A stretch of DNA of 64,000 nucleotides from Prevotella sp. (GTDB lineage Bacteria; Bacteroidota; Bacteroidia; Bacteroidales; Bacteroidaceae), in the NCBI GenBank assembly GCA_016281055.1, contig JAEEHW010000108.1:1-64000 (forward strand), in the 5' to 3' direction. Both the position numbers and the translations under genes were made by a program. Under the pieces are notes generated by a model, which made no database searches, was not told the DNA's origin, and saw only the letters and a list, made by a program, of their open reading frames with translations. Below are positions 9,001-17,700 of this stretch, in pieces; the first letter of the stretch is position 1, and each line of letters opens with the position of its first letter.

Positions 9001-10725
9001 CTACCCTAAGCAAACGTCACAATGGCCACAGTCGCACTCCGTTTTTTCTCCGAAATACTCCATCAACATACGTTCACGACATGTGTTGTCATTGGTGATA
9101 TAGGCAATCACTTTGCTAATGCGTTCGCCAAGACGCTCTTGCATGGTTTCATACACGCTGCGTGTTATCCTCAATCTGCTTGACTCCACTCGCTGCACAA
9201 GATATGTGATGGACGGCAGACGTCTGGGAGGTACATATTTTATTATACGTTTCTGCGCCAGCGATTTCAAAACGGCATGCAACTCATCATCCCCAAGGCG
9301 GGCACGCCGTTCCACCAGTCCCTTGTCTATATATGTCAAGTCTGCAAACAAGGTGCCGTAATGCCTCAACAGCACATTCAAAACACTATCCTCCTCTTTC
9401 GTAAGATGGTGTATGTCATACAAATCTTCACGCATAACCGTTATCATGACACGTATGCGGTTTTCAGGTTCAAAGTCAACGTCAACATATCCTGCATTCT
9501 GCAATATCTGCAATGCGCTCTCAAGGTGAGCAGGATAATGCTTGAAGCGACGACAAAACTCCATCTCGTTAAAATCGTAATGTAATCCCTCTCCGCTGTC
9601 AACTGCCAGTTCAAAGAAATATGCGAGCTGGTCGTACACCTTTCTTATATAATCCTTGGGAGGAAAAGCTACTGTTACTCTCCGTGAGAGCGTGGTAACA
9701 TCGGAACCGTTGCACAGCAATACTGCATACGCACGCTTACCATCGCGTCCCGCCCTGCCTGCTTCTTGGAAATATGCCTCAAGCGAATCGGGACAGTCAA
9801 CGTGTATCACCAGCCTGACATTAGGTTTGTCGATGCCCATGCCAAAGGCGTTGGTTGCCACCATCACGCGCACCTCGTCATTCTGCCAGTGCTCCTGACG
9901 CTGTTCCTTTATCGACGTGTCAAGGCCTGCATGATAAAACGTAGCCTTCACACCCTCCGCGTTTATCTTCTCTGCATACTCTTTCGTTTTCTCACGGTTG
10001 CGTGTATAGACTATGACACTGCCTTTCACCGAGGATATGATATGCATCATCTCTCGAAACTTGTCATCTGTGTCTCTCACCACATAGGAGAGGTTTTCCC
10101 GGCGGAAACTCATGGTGAACACCTGCGGTACCATATCGTTATGCCTGCCGAACTCCAATTTATCCTGTATATCCTCTGCCACCTGTCTCGTGGCTGTGGC
10201 TGTCAGTGCCAGCACCGGCACGTTACCCAGTATCTCCCTCAGGCGGTTTATCTGCAGATATGACGGTCGGAAATCATAGCCCCACTGCGATATACAGTGA
10301 GCCTCGTCAACAGTGACGAAACATACTTTCATATAATGCAGCTTGGCTAAAAAGAGTTGGTTAGACAACCGCTCCGGCGAAACATAAAGAAACTTGACGG
10401 CACCAAATATGGCATTGTCCAATATGCGCTGCACATCAGCACGAGACACACCGGTGTATATAGCCTCAGCCTTGATGCCACGTTCTTTAAGATGCTGCAC
10501 CTGGTCTTTCATCAGTGCCACTAACGGCGACACGACTATGCACACCCCGTCCATAGTCAGTGCCGGCACCTGAAACGTGATGCTCTTGCCGCCACCTGTA
10601 GGCATCAGCCCCAAAGTGTCGTGAGCGCCACCTATACTGCGTATGATGTCGAGTTGTATGCTACGAAAACTGTCGTAGCCGAAATATTGGCGCAGTACCC
10701 GAAGATATACATTATCGTCATTCAC
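9001..10725 (-). CDS. RecQ-family ATP-dependent DNA helicase (short form)
   Basis: 574 residues. Walker A MPTGGGKS at 41-48, the DEAH box (VTVDEAHCISQWGYDFRP), TATATR and the motif VI region (QEAGRAGRDGK) show a RecQ helicase that unwinds DNA 3' to 5' in recombination repair. There is no HRDC domain. The zinc-binding motif (CRERMLMEYFGEK, then CDCGHCDVC) is at the extreme C-terminus rather than directly after the helicase core as in E. coli RecQ; I believe this order is common in short RecQ forms of Bacteroidetes. It follows recJ by 25 bases and is probably cotranscribed with it, a sensible pairing because RecQ and RecJ act together on DNA ends and gaps. Confidence 0.9.
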   Translation of the reverse strand: MNDDNVYLRVLRQYFGYDSFRSIQLDIIRSIGGAHDTLGLMPTGGGKSITFQVPALTMDGVCIVVSPLVALMKDQVQHLKERGIKAEAIYTGVSRADVQRILDNAIFGAVKFLYVSPERLSNQLFLAKLHYMKVCFVTVDEAHCISQWGYDFRPSYLQINRLREILGNVPVLALTATATRQVAEDIQDKLEFGRHNDMVPQVFTMSFRRENLSYVVRDTDDKFREMMHIISSVKGSVIVYTRNREKTKEYAEKINAEGVKATFYHAGLDTSIKEQRQEHWQNDEVRVMVATNAFGMGIDKPNVRLVIHVDCPDSLEAYFQEAGRAGRDGKRAYAVLLCNGSDVTTLSRRVTVAFPPKDYIRKVYDQLAYFFELAVDSGEGLHYDFNEMEFCRRFKHYPAHLESALQILQNAGYVDVDFEPENRIRVMITVMREDLYDIHHLTKEEDSVLNVLLRHYGTLFADLTYIDKGLVERRARLGDDELHAVLKSLAQKRIIKYVPPRRLPSITYLVQRVESSRLRITRSVYETMQERLGERISKVIAYITNDNTCRERMLMEYFGEKTECDCGHCDVCLG

Positions 10726-10750
10726 CCTTGCCTGTCTTGTATGTTAGCGG

Positions 10751-12466
10751 TTAATTGAAATGGATATCCTCTATCTGCAACTGCACATTGCCGCGCCTAT
10801 AGATATTCTCTTCTATCGTATATAAGATACTGAAAGACTGTCTTGACTTCACATAGCGTACTGCCGCTGACTGTCCGAAGGCTATGCCGTTCATCACTGT
10901 CGGTGACTTGGAGTCAACCAACTCCAGTTTTATGTGTTCCTGCTGCCTGCCTACCACTTTCGATGTGCCAAAGTCATACACATCCTTGGTAACGAATATC
11001 GGTTTGGGATTGCCTGGTCCGAATGGTGCAAAGCGTTTCAAGTCATGCAGCAATCGCTTGTTGATGTCGCTGAAATCAATCACTGCATCTGCCTTCAGCG
11101 TAGGCACTGTCTGCGTAGGTAATATATGCTGACGTACATATTCCTCCAAGCGCTGCTTGAACACCTCCACATCTGACCACCGTATAGTCAGTCCACAGGC
11201 ATGTGTATGTCCACCGAAGTTTATCAACAAATCACGGCAACTCTTCACTGCCGTATAGATATCAAATCCCGCCATGGAACGTGCTGAGCCTACAGCAAAC
11301 TGTCCATCACGCGTCAGCACCACCGTTGGACGGAAATACATATCCATCAGTCGTGCTGCGACAATACCTACCACGCCTTTTTTCCAGTTTTCGTCATAGA
11401 CAACGATACACTGCTGGTCGTCTTGATTGTTCAAGCGTTCCACAATACCGTTGGCCTCCTCGGTCATCTGCTTGTCTATATCACGTCGCTGCTCATTATA
11501 CTCGTCTATCTCCTTGGCGATACGCAATGCAGCATCATGGTGGCGTTCCACAAGCAAGTCAACAGACAACTTGCCGTTCTCCATACGTCCGGAAGCGTTG
11601 ATGCGCGGACCAATCTTGAACATTATGTCGCCCATACTTATCTCACGCTCCGACAACCCGCAGGTGTCAATTATCGCCCCTATTCCCACAGAGGGTTGCT
11701 GGTTGATAAGTTTCAATCCATGATATGCCAATATGCGATTCTCATCAGTCACGTCCACCAAGTCCGCCGCAATGCTTATGGCACACAGTTCCAACATTGG
11801 CATGAGTTTCGAAAATGGTATTCCATTGTTTCTCGCAAATGCCTGCATAAACTTGAACCCTACGCCACAGCCACACAGGTCCTTGAAGGGATAGGTGTCG
11901 TCAAGACGTTTTGGATTGAGCACTGCAACCGCCGGGGGCAATGTTTCATCAGGCACATGATGGTCGCATATAATAAAGTCGATACCAAGACTTTTGGCGT
12001 ATGCAATTTCCTCGTGAGCCTTTATGCCGCAGTCGAGGATGATAACCAGCGAAACACCTTGAGCCTTGGCATAGTCTATACCTTTATGGCTTACACCATA
12101 TCCTTCGTCATAACGATCGGGGATATAGTATTCTATATTGCTGTAGAACTGCAGTATAAACTGATACACCAGTGCCACAGCTGTGCATCCGTCAACGTCA
12201 TAGTCACCATACACCAGAATGCGTTCCTTACGTCCTATCGCATCGTTAAGACGGTCAACAGCCGCATCCATGTCACGCATCAAAAAGGGATTGAGCAAAT
12301 CACCCAACTGCGGACGAAAGAAGCGCTTTGCAGCAGACTCGGTGGTGATGCCACGCTTCACCAACTGCCTGGCAAGCACAACAGAGATATTGAGTTTTTC
12401 GCCCAACTCACGTGCCTGCCGCTGCTGCTGTTCATCAGCCTGATCTATCGTCCACTTGAAATGCAT
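10751..12466 (-). CDS. recJ: Single-stranded-DNA-specific exonuclease RecJ
   Basis: 571 residues, normal for RecJ, the 5'-3' ssDNA exonuclease of recombination and mismatch repair. DHH-superfamily motif I is YGDYDVDGCTA (86-96), the CDHH motif is at about 167-170 with DCGIKAHEE before it, and the DHHA1 motif (FGGHTHACGLTI) lies near 400. A C-terminal OB-like region follows (PFGPGNPKPIF). It lies 34 bases downstream of the zinc-ribbon gene and 25 bases upstream of recQ, all on the minus strand. Confidence 0.95.
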   Translation of the reverse strand: MHFKWTIDQADEQQQRQARELGEKLNISVVLARQLVKRGITTESAAKRFFRPQLGDLLNPFLMRDMDAAVDRLNDAIGRKERILVYGDYDVDGCTAVALVYQFILQFYSNIEYYIPDRYDEGYGVSHKGIDYAKAQGVSLVIILDCGIKAHEEIAYAKSLGIDFIICDHHVPDETLPPAVAVLNPKRLDDTYPFKDLCGCGVGFKFMQAFARNNGIPFSKLMPMLELCAISIAADLVDVTDENRILAYHGLKLINQQPSVGIGAIIDTCGLSEREISMGDIMFKIGPRINASGRMENGKLSVDLLVERHHDAALRIAKEIDEYNEQRRDIDKQMTEEANGIVERLNNQDDQQCIVVYDENWKKGVVGIVAARLMDMYFRPTVVLTRDGQFAVGSARSMAGFDIYTAVKSCRDLLINFGGHTHACGLTIRWSDVEVFKQRLEEYVRQHILPTQTVPTLKADAVIDFSDINKRLLHDLKRFAPFGPGNPKPIFVTKDVYDFGTSKVVGRQQEHIKLELVDSKSPTVMNGIAFGQSAAVRYVKSRQSFSILYTIEENIYRRGNVQLQIEDIHFN

Positions 12467-12500
12467 TTCTTTTTAAGGTGAAGGCGTGATTGCAAGGAGA

Positions 12501-13733
12501 TTATTTTTCCTTGAGGTTAAACTTCGTAATCTTCTTGTCTGACGATATCTCGACTGTCACAGCATATTTTGCCTTTGTCTTTTTCGTCTCATCGGTGCGT
12601 TCTATGCGCTGTTCGGCCGTAAAATGAGCAACAACATTCGGAGAATCCGAGTCTCCTTCTGTGCTTTTGTCAACTTTGAAGTCGTCAAGGATATACCAAT
12701 TCATGTTTGTAATGTCATCCTTGTACATTTTGTTCATAAAGTCAACAGCATCCTGTGCATCAGCACCTCCACGTCCTAAGAACGATGTCAGATTGCCTAT
12801 GGTAGAGAGCAGTTTTTCCTCATTTTGTGCATTGATGGCCTGGAAGAAGCGCTTGCATACGTCACGAGCCATTGCTTTCTCCTCCGGAGTTGCCTCTGTG
12901 GCTTTCTTGTTGTCAAGGAACTCCTGTGCCTCGGCAGCATGTTTGCTTTCCGAGTGCATCTTTAGATACTCGGCATACGCCTCAGCAGTGCCCTTACGCA
13001 CTGCAACGCTGAAATCGATGGAGTCTATGAGGTTTTCTGCTTCACCCTTATGCAGCGAGTTTGGATGATTCTTTATGTATTCCTCCAATGCTTTCCTTGA
13101 ACCTCCTGCAACGGTGTTCATCCAATCGGCATCCTCTTTGGTAAGGAGTTCAAGACGTGCATTCACTGAGTCACGGTGTTCCTGCGGAGCATCATTGAAC
13201 TGCACCAGATAGTCTTTCAAATCCTGCACGTTGGTGCTAAGCATTGCTTCCTCATAACGCTGCATCTCCAATTTCTCGTTGGCAGCATTATTCCACACCA
13301 TATATGCCACTATGCAGATGACAAGGGCCACAATGAACGAAATCATATACAGCAGTCCCTTGTTGGTCTTTTTCTGCCCGTCTTCAAAACCACCATCACT
13401 GTCATAAGAGTACTGAGCCTGTGACCTTGGTGTCTCCACAGCAGGACGTGCCTGTTCCACAGACGACCTCACCTGCCCTGCAACAGACGGCGAAGGATTC
13501 ACCACTGGCTGCGATGGAGCAACAGGTTCAACAGCCGCCGGCGTCACCGGCTGTCCCACAGAGACTGCATCCGTCGGTTCCACATGAGTCTCATCTGATG
13601 CACCTTGTGACACATCAAACTTTATGTTGCTTACATCCACACCAGCAGGTGCTATTCTTATGCCACAGTTTGGGCATGTTTCTGCATGATCACTTACCAC
13701 ATGACCACACTCTGGACAGTTTATCAATGCCAT
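12501..13733 (-). CDS. Zinc-ribbon membrane protein with NTF2-like tail
   Basis: 410 residues. The N-terminus is a zinc ribbon (CPECGHVVSDHAETCPNCG, residues 6-24), followed by a low-complexity Pro/Val-rich linker. A single membrane helix (LLYMISFIVALVICIVAYMV) lies near 128-147, and the remainder is extracytoplasmic. The C-terminal part includes a helical repeat region and a DUF4878-like, NTF2-fold-looking domain (AMARDVCKRFFQAINAQNE onward). The architecture suggests an envelope sensor or scaffold; I do not recognise a specific function. It sits between the GH25 gene and recJ with short gaps. Confidence 0.7.
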   Translation of the reverse strand: MALINCPECGHVVSDHAETCPNCGIRIAPAGVDVSNIKFDVSQGASDETHVEPTDAVSVGQPVTPAAVEPVAPSQPVVNPSPSVAGQVRSSVEQARPAVETPRSQAQYSYDSDGGFEDGQKKTNKGLLYMISFIVALVICIVAYMVWNNAANEKLEMQRYEEAMLSTNVQDLKDYLVQFNDAPQEHRDSVNARLELLTKEDADWMNTVAGGSRKALEEYIKNHPNSLHKGEAENLIDSIDFSVAVRKGTAEAYAEYLKMHSESKHAAEAQEFLDNKKATEATPEEKAMARDVCKRFFQAINAQNEEKLLSTIGNLTSFLGRGGADAQDAVDFMNKMYKDDITNMNWYILDDFKVDKSTEGDSDSPNVVAHFTAEQRIERTDETKKTKAKYAVTVEISSDKKITKFNLKEK

Positions 13734-13773
13734 ATCTTATACTCTTTATTCTCTATTTTATTCTAAATAACAA

Positions 13774-14511
13774 TCAAGGCTCACCTTTGCGATGCCTGAA
13801 CCTCAGTTCACGCAGCTTATGTCCACCCATAAAACGGCTTTTGTCCACATATCCGTTGATGCCGTGCAGATGACCGCTGCCTGTGTACTGCCACATGGTA
13901 ACATCGCGACCATCGGCCAGTACCGGTTCTTTTTGTGAATACTGTGCCACCATTATCAGATAGCGGTCCAGTTGCCCCTGCAGGTGTTTGTTATAGAAAT
14001 TGGCACCCACATAGATGAGCGGACGCTGGCGATACACCTGTTCTATCATATCGAGGAATTTGGACAGTGAATCCCTCAACTGTTCCGTTGACAGTCCACC
14101 CGTCACTTCCACGTCAATCATAGGTATCAAATCCTGTTCGCTGGGCTTGCACTGTGCATAGAAATTAGCCACCTGCAGTTCCTGCTCCACTGTGGGACGG
14201 TAGAAATGATAAGAACCCACCTTCAGTCCGTAGCGGTGCGCCGTCAGTACATTCTGCTCGTATGTAGGATCTATGCGTGTACTGCCTTCCGTGGCTTTGA
14301 TGTAAACGTATGCCATTTTGGTGCCGGTTCCTACCGCTTCCCAAAACACTGCGCCCTGATAATGCGAGATGTCAATGCCATGTATATGGGCACACGTGTC
14401 TTCACATTCCGAATATTGCGACTGTGCACTTATCGACACAGGTATCATACTTAAAGTTGTTGCAATCAATGCAACTATAGTGTGTTTTAATCCGTTTCCT
14501 GCTTTTATCAT
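13774..14511 (-). CDS. Secreted GH25 family lysozyme-like protein
   Basis: Glycoside hydrolase family 25 domain with IHGIDISHYQG, the DVEV strand of the active site (PMIDVEVTGG) and MWQYTGSGHLHGINGYVD near the end. GH25 enzymes cut the beta-1,4 bond of peptidoglycan. The frame is open from 14547, but a -7 element (TAACTTTG, 14524-14517) lies inside that extension. Translation therefore more likely starts at 14511, giving MIKAGNGLKHTIVALIATTL, a normal signal peptide. The transcript would then be leaderless or nearly so. It heads the run GH25, zinc ribbon, recJ, recQ. Confidence 0.85.
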   Translation of the reverse strand: MIKAGNGLKHTIVALIATTLSMIPVSISAQSQYSECEDTCAHIHGIDISHYQGAVFWEAVGTGTKMAYVYIKATEGSTRIDPTYEQNVLTAHRYGLKVGSYHFYRPTVEQELQVANFYAQCKPSEQDLIPMIDVEVTGGLSTEQLRDSLSKFLDMIEQVYRQRPLIYVGANFYNKHLQGQLDRYLIMVAQYSQKEPVLADGRDVTMWQYTGSGHLHGINGYVDKSRFMGGHKLRELRFRHRKGEP

Positions 14512-14516
14512 AAATG

Positions 14517-14524
14517 CAAAGTTA
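14517..14524 (-). promoter_or_regulatory. -7 element decides the GH25 start
   Basis: Minus-strand TAACTTTG followed by CAT, matching TAnnTTTG. It falls between the two possible ATGs (14547 and 14511), so only the inner start would be transcribed. Confidence 0.55.
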
Positions 14525-14581
14525 CTAATATTTCCCGATATAAGCAATTATTTTATGTTTTTTTATAAAACAAAAAAATAA

Positions 14582-14602
14582 GGCGCATCAAAACGATGCG
14601 CC
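14582..14602 (-). terminator. Original tRNA-Lys terminator, now displaced
   Basis: Perfect 8-bp stem GGCGCATC / GATGCGCC with a 5-nt loop, extended by AT pairs and followed on the minus strand by TTATTTTTTTG. It lies just beyond the left 50-bp repeat, exactly where the terminator of the tRNA-Lys gene would be before the element inserted. Confidence 0.75.
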
Positions 14603-14608
14603 TTATTG

Positions 14609-14658
14609 CTTTGTACACCCTCAGAGGCTCGAACTCTGGACCCACTGATTAAGAGTCA
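14609..14658. repeat. Left attachment repeat (tRNA-Lys 3' half)
   Basis: A 50-bp perfect copy of 20054-20103, covering the tRNA acceptor and T arms up to the anticodon loop. Because the repeat ends at GAGTCA beside the anticodon, strand exchange probably occurs in or near the anticodon stem-loop. Confidence 0.9.
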
Positions 14659-14709
14659 TAAAATTATACATCTAAACATGTCAAAAAACATCAAAAAACT
14701 TTACTTTTA

Positions 14710-14741
14710 TTTGGCTGATTATCAAATATTTTGTAACTTTG
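14710..14741 (+). promoter_or_regulatory. Integrase promoter
   Basis: TTTG (14710-14713), a 20-nt spacer, then TAACTTTG (14734-14741): an ideal Bacteroidetes promoter about 88 bases upstream of the integrase ATG. The 25-bp subterminal repeat lies within the resulting leader, so integrase bound to it could repress its own gene. Confidence 0.75.
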
Positions 14742-14796
14742 CAGCATAATAAACAAACAAACGGATTTTGGACTAAAAAAGGGCTTTTAATAGCCT

Positions 14797-14821
14797 AAAT
14801 CGTTCGCAAATCGTTCGCAAA
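14797..14821. repeat. Left subterminal repeat, candidate integrase arm site
   Basis: Two direct copies of ATCGTTCGCAA in tandem (25 bp in all), perfectly repeated in the same orientation at 19985-20009 near the other end of the element. The position 140 bp inside attL and within the integrase leader fits an arm-type binding site for integrase or accessory factor. Confidence 0.7.
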
Positions 14822-14829
14822 GTTGAAAT

Positions 14830-16281
14830 ATGGCTAAAAAAGTGACATCATTAACGACTAATCGTGTAGGGGATTTTAACCTCTCAATCATTCTCGACAA
14901 ACGAAGTAATAGAACCTCAGACGAATATCCTTTGTCTATTCGCTTTTACAGGTCTATCAACGGCAAGGAAGAACGTTACTTCCACCACCTTAACGAATTT
15001 TATACGGAAAAGTATTTCAATGAGGTGTGCAGCGTCAGTGCAAGCCGTAGTGCATTATTTCCCATAAAAAAGAAATGGGAAAGCATTTTGGAAGGCTACC
15101 GCACAAGATTGGCTAAAGTGGCAGAGAAGCAACAACTCTCCATGCCACTTATTCGGGCAATGCTTTCTGGTGTGGACATAGATGGACAGAAAAACATGTC
15201 CTTTATTGGTATATGGGAGGCTATCATTGCCACCAGGCGCAAGGAAGGACGTGCTGGCACTGCCGACAGTTACGAATGCGCTCTACGCTCTTTCCGAAGA
15301 GTGGTGGGGGATATTGAAGGCTTTTCCCTTAACAAGAGCGTAATTGCTAAATGGAATGACGGCATGAAGGACGGCATTGACGCACAAGGTAATTTCATTA
15401 AACAGATGTCTGACACCACAAGGGGTATCTACCTTCGTGCCTGTCGAGTGGTGTGGAACGAATGTGTCAAACAAGGTTTCCTTGCAGAAGTCGAATATCC
15501 TTTCGGCAACAAGAGTAATGACCTTATTTCGATACCACGGGGTAAAAAAAGGCAGAAGTCATACCTTAGTGTCACTGAAATGACGGAACTGTACAATGTA
15601 TTTATTGAAAAACGTTATCCAAAAGAATGGGGACCGATATATACAGAACGAGCACACCAGTCGTTGGGGTTATTCTTGGCACAATATCTTTGCAATGGAT
15701 GCAATCTCACGGACATTGCACGTCTTACTTATAATGCCGCCTATTGGCAGGACGGTGGCAGAACGCTTGAATTTCAACGCAGAAAGACCGCAGCACGCAG
15801 TAATGACAACTCAGTGGTTGTCGTACCCATCATAGAGCCACTCAAAAAAATCCTTGACGAGATAGCAGCATCACCAACAAAGAATGGGGTCGTTTTTCCT
15901 TTTATTTTCAGTGGAGTTATTGATGAGGAAGAACGTAGAAGAAAAATTCTCATGGAAAACTCCAACGTACAAGATAGGATGAATCGAATTTGTAAAGAAT
16001 TACTTGGTTGGGAGAAAAACGTTTCCGGAACCTGGGCCCGACACTCTTTTGCTACAAACCTCAAACTCGCTGGAGTCGAAGAAGAGTACATTGCCGAGAG
16101 CATGGGGCACAGCCACGGCAACGATGTGACCGCAGGCTACATGGATGTGTACCCTTTGGAAATTCGATACCGCAACAACATGAAGCTGCTCAATATAGAG
16201 GAAAAACAAGAGACGCCAGACTTAGATAAACTGTCGAAAACGGAATTGAAAGCTTTATTAAAGAAGTTGCTTAATATATAA
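14830..16281 (+). CDS. Tyrosine recombinase / integrase
   Basis: 483 residues. The N-terminal arm-binding domain is followed by a SAM-like core-binding domain (about 120-225) and the catalytic domain (about 250-460). The Arg of box II (TWARHSFATNL) is R404, followed by H427 in MGHSHG and the nucleophile Y437 in AGYMD. The HxxR histidine is Thr, and the box I position reads CNGCNLTDIARL, as in many Bacteroidetes mobile-element integrases. It lies 170 bases inside the left repeat, reads inward, and has its own promoter. It should carry out integration at, and with an excisionase excision from, the tRNA-Lys site. Confidence 0.93.
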   Translation: MAKKVTSLTTNRVGDFNLSIILDKRSNRTSDEYPLSIRFYRSINGKEERYFHHLNEFYTEKYFNEVCSVSASRSALFPIKKKWESILEGYRTRLAKVAEKQQLSMPLIRAMLSGVDIDGQKNMSFIGIWEAIIATRRKEGRAGTADSYECALRSFRRVVGDIEGFSLNKSVIAKWNDGMKDGIDAQGNFIKQMSDTTRGIYLRACRVVWNECVKQGFLAEVEYPFGNKSNDLISIPRGKKRQKSYLSVTEMTELYNVFIEKRYPKEWGPIYTERAHQSLGLFLAQYLCNGCNLTDIARLTYNAAYWQDGGRTLEFQRRKTAARSNDNSVVVVPIIEPLKKILDEIAASPTKNGVVFPFIFSGVIDEEERRRKILMENSNVQDRMNRICKELLGWEKNVSGTWARHSFATNLKLAGVEEEYIAESMGHSHGNDVTAGYMDVYPLEIRYRNNMKLLNIEEKQETPDLDKLSKTELKALLKKLLNI

Positions 16282-16329
16282 ACGATGTTCCCCACGCTAA
16301 AACATGGGAAACTTTAGCATTCTCATTAT

Positions 16330-17031
16330 TTACACGGGAGACTGTTTTTTATTCTTTCTTTTCTTTGGTGGCGTAGAACATCTAATACCATCAATGTGTT
16401 CAAACAATTGTGGCTCAACATTTGCCTTCATTGGGTCAAGAATAAAATCCACGCCTTCTCTACGTGCAAGTTTTGCAGCAGGAACGAAATCCGAATCACC
16501 AGCAAACAAAACAATAGTATCAACAAATCTTTTCAAAGCTAATGACGAAATATCGACACCTATCTTCATATCAATACCCTTCTGACGTATTTCAAGATAT
16601 ACATCGTCTTCCGCAAGGTCTTCGACACTAATCTTGCCCGATAAAAGTTCTTTCACCTTTGCTGGACGTAAATGCCAGTTATTATTATCTTTCAAAGTAC
16701 CAGTACGCAAGGCAACCTTACGCTTTTTCCTTAAAGCGTCAAGTAGTTCTTTTCGGAATTTGTATTCTGGAGTTTTACTAAAATCGACAGCTCGCTTGGT
16801 CAAGGGGTTATGGACTTTCTTGCCGAGCGGTTCGCAATCATAGTAGAAAATACGATATAATGTATTGTTTTCTCCTACATGTGACATTGCCATTGTATAT
16901 AACATATCAGCAACCTGCTCACCTGTCATAGAGCGGTCTTTATTATACAATGCGTTAAATCTCTTCACAAAAAAACCACCATCAATCAGAACTGCAATCT
17001 TAACAGGCGGAAAAAGTTTTGTCTTGCTCAT
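16330..17031 (-). CDS. NYN (LabA/DUF88-like) domain protein, putative ribonuclease
   Basis: 233 residues from the ATG at 17031 (MSKTKLFPPVKIAVLIDGG); the frame is open back to 17061 but the extra ten residues are unlikely. The PIN-like NYN fold is marked by IAVLIDGGFFVKRF, YYDCEPLGK, LALKRFVDTIVLFAGDSDFV and FILDPMKANVEPQLFEHIDG, giving the acidic residues (D of LIDGG and DSD) that bind metal in this family of ribonucleases. A basic tail (KKRKNKKQS) ends the protein. It is convergent with the integrase (48-nt gap) and has its own promoter. The role in the element is unknown; defence or RNA-level regulation are possibilities. Confidence 0.85.
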   Translation of the reverse strand: MSKTKLFPPVKIAVLIDGGFFVKRFNALYNKDRSMTGEQVADMLYTMAMSHVGENNTLYRIFYYDCEPLGKKVHNPLTKRAVDFSKTPEYKFRKELLDALRKKRKVALRTGTLKDNNNWHLRPAKVKELLSGKISVEDLAEDDVYLEIRQKGIDMKIGVDISSLALKRFVDTIVLFAGDSDFVPAAKLARREGVDFILDPMKANVEPQLFEHIDGIRCSTPPKKRKNKKQSPV

Positions 17032-17140
17032 TATATGATAAATATAAAAAAAAATGCTCAAGGGTCGGCATTTCCATTATCAAGAATAAGCGATTTGTCA
17101 CCGCTTTCGGATATGCGTAGCCATGAGCGTAATTATAATG

Positions 17141-17171
17141 CAAAGGTAATAAAAAAAAATAAACAAACAAA
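17141..17171 (-). promoter_or_regulatory. Promoter of the NYN gene
   Basis: Minus strand: TTTG (17171-17168), 19-nt spacer, TACCTTTG (17148-17141). Transcription would start near 17134, leaving a leader of about 100 nt before the ATG at 17031. Confidence 0.65.
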
Positions 17172-17354
17172 TTAATTTCAAAAAAAGTGAAAATATTTAA
17201 CATTTTATAAAATATAATATTGTTTGGGGACATTACTCATTTGCTTCAAACCTCAAACCTCTGTTGGAGGAATTGCTTGGATAATTATAGTTTTTGAGGT
17301 TATTTGAGAAAATTTTCTTAAAAATCCTTAATACTTCGAGGTGTTTTGAAATAA

Positions 17355-17700
17355 ATTTATTATTTTTGCATCATCAATAACAGACTTTAGGTCTGTAAAA
17401 ATAAAAAATGGGCGAGAAAGCATGGACGACCCTCGCCAAGAGAGTTCTATTTATTGGGCTGGCTACACCGCCTTAAGCTGAGGGCAAAGCCGCTCGGCAA
17501 GCGACTAAAAACATCACAATTCGACCGCATGTAGCGATGTAATTATAAGGTAGGAACTCTCGCTTCTTTCTTCTCGCATTGTTTGCGAGGTATGCCGCAG
17601 ATATTGCGGCAATTCACTTGACTTGCGTTGGAAAAACGCGAGAAGGGAGGGGTTTATATAATATTAAGTTTTTAACTCGGTCGAATTGTGATGGATTACA
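17355..17700 (+). ncRNA. Long structured leader RNA upstream of the HTH gene
   Basis: A -7-like TATTTTTG lies near 17361. Downstream are seven stems: CAGAC/GTCTG (17381-17395); GGCGAG/CTCGCC (17411-17437); GAGAGTTC with GAACTCTC (17440-17447 and 17554-17561); CTCGCA/TGCGAG (17573-17589); GCCGCA/TGCGGC (17594-17610); CTTGCGTT/AACGCGAG (17622-17642, one G-T pair); and a perfect 16-bp pair, CATCACAATTCGACCG (17512-17527) with its complement at 17678-17693, eight bases before the ATG. The last pair crosses the 17440/17554 pair, so they form a pseudoknot or exclude each other. No protein frame fits the region. It could be an attenuator, a regulatory RNA or part of a replication or transfer origin. 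Confidence 0.6.

Noticed and set aside
11423-12481. A 352-codon plus-strand frame opposite recJ
   Set aside because: Antisense to recJ; no motif, no promoter, composition (His/Tyr/Val rich) typical of a shadow frame.
17355-17700. Group II intron or tmRNA
   Set aside because: Too short, no domain V hairpin or reverse transcriptase gene, and no tRNA-like ends; a leader or regulatory RNA explains it better.
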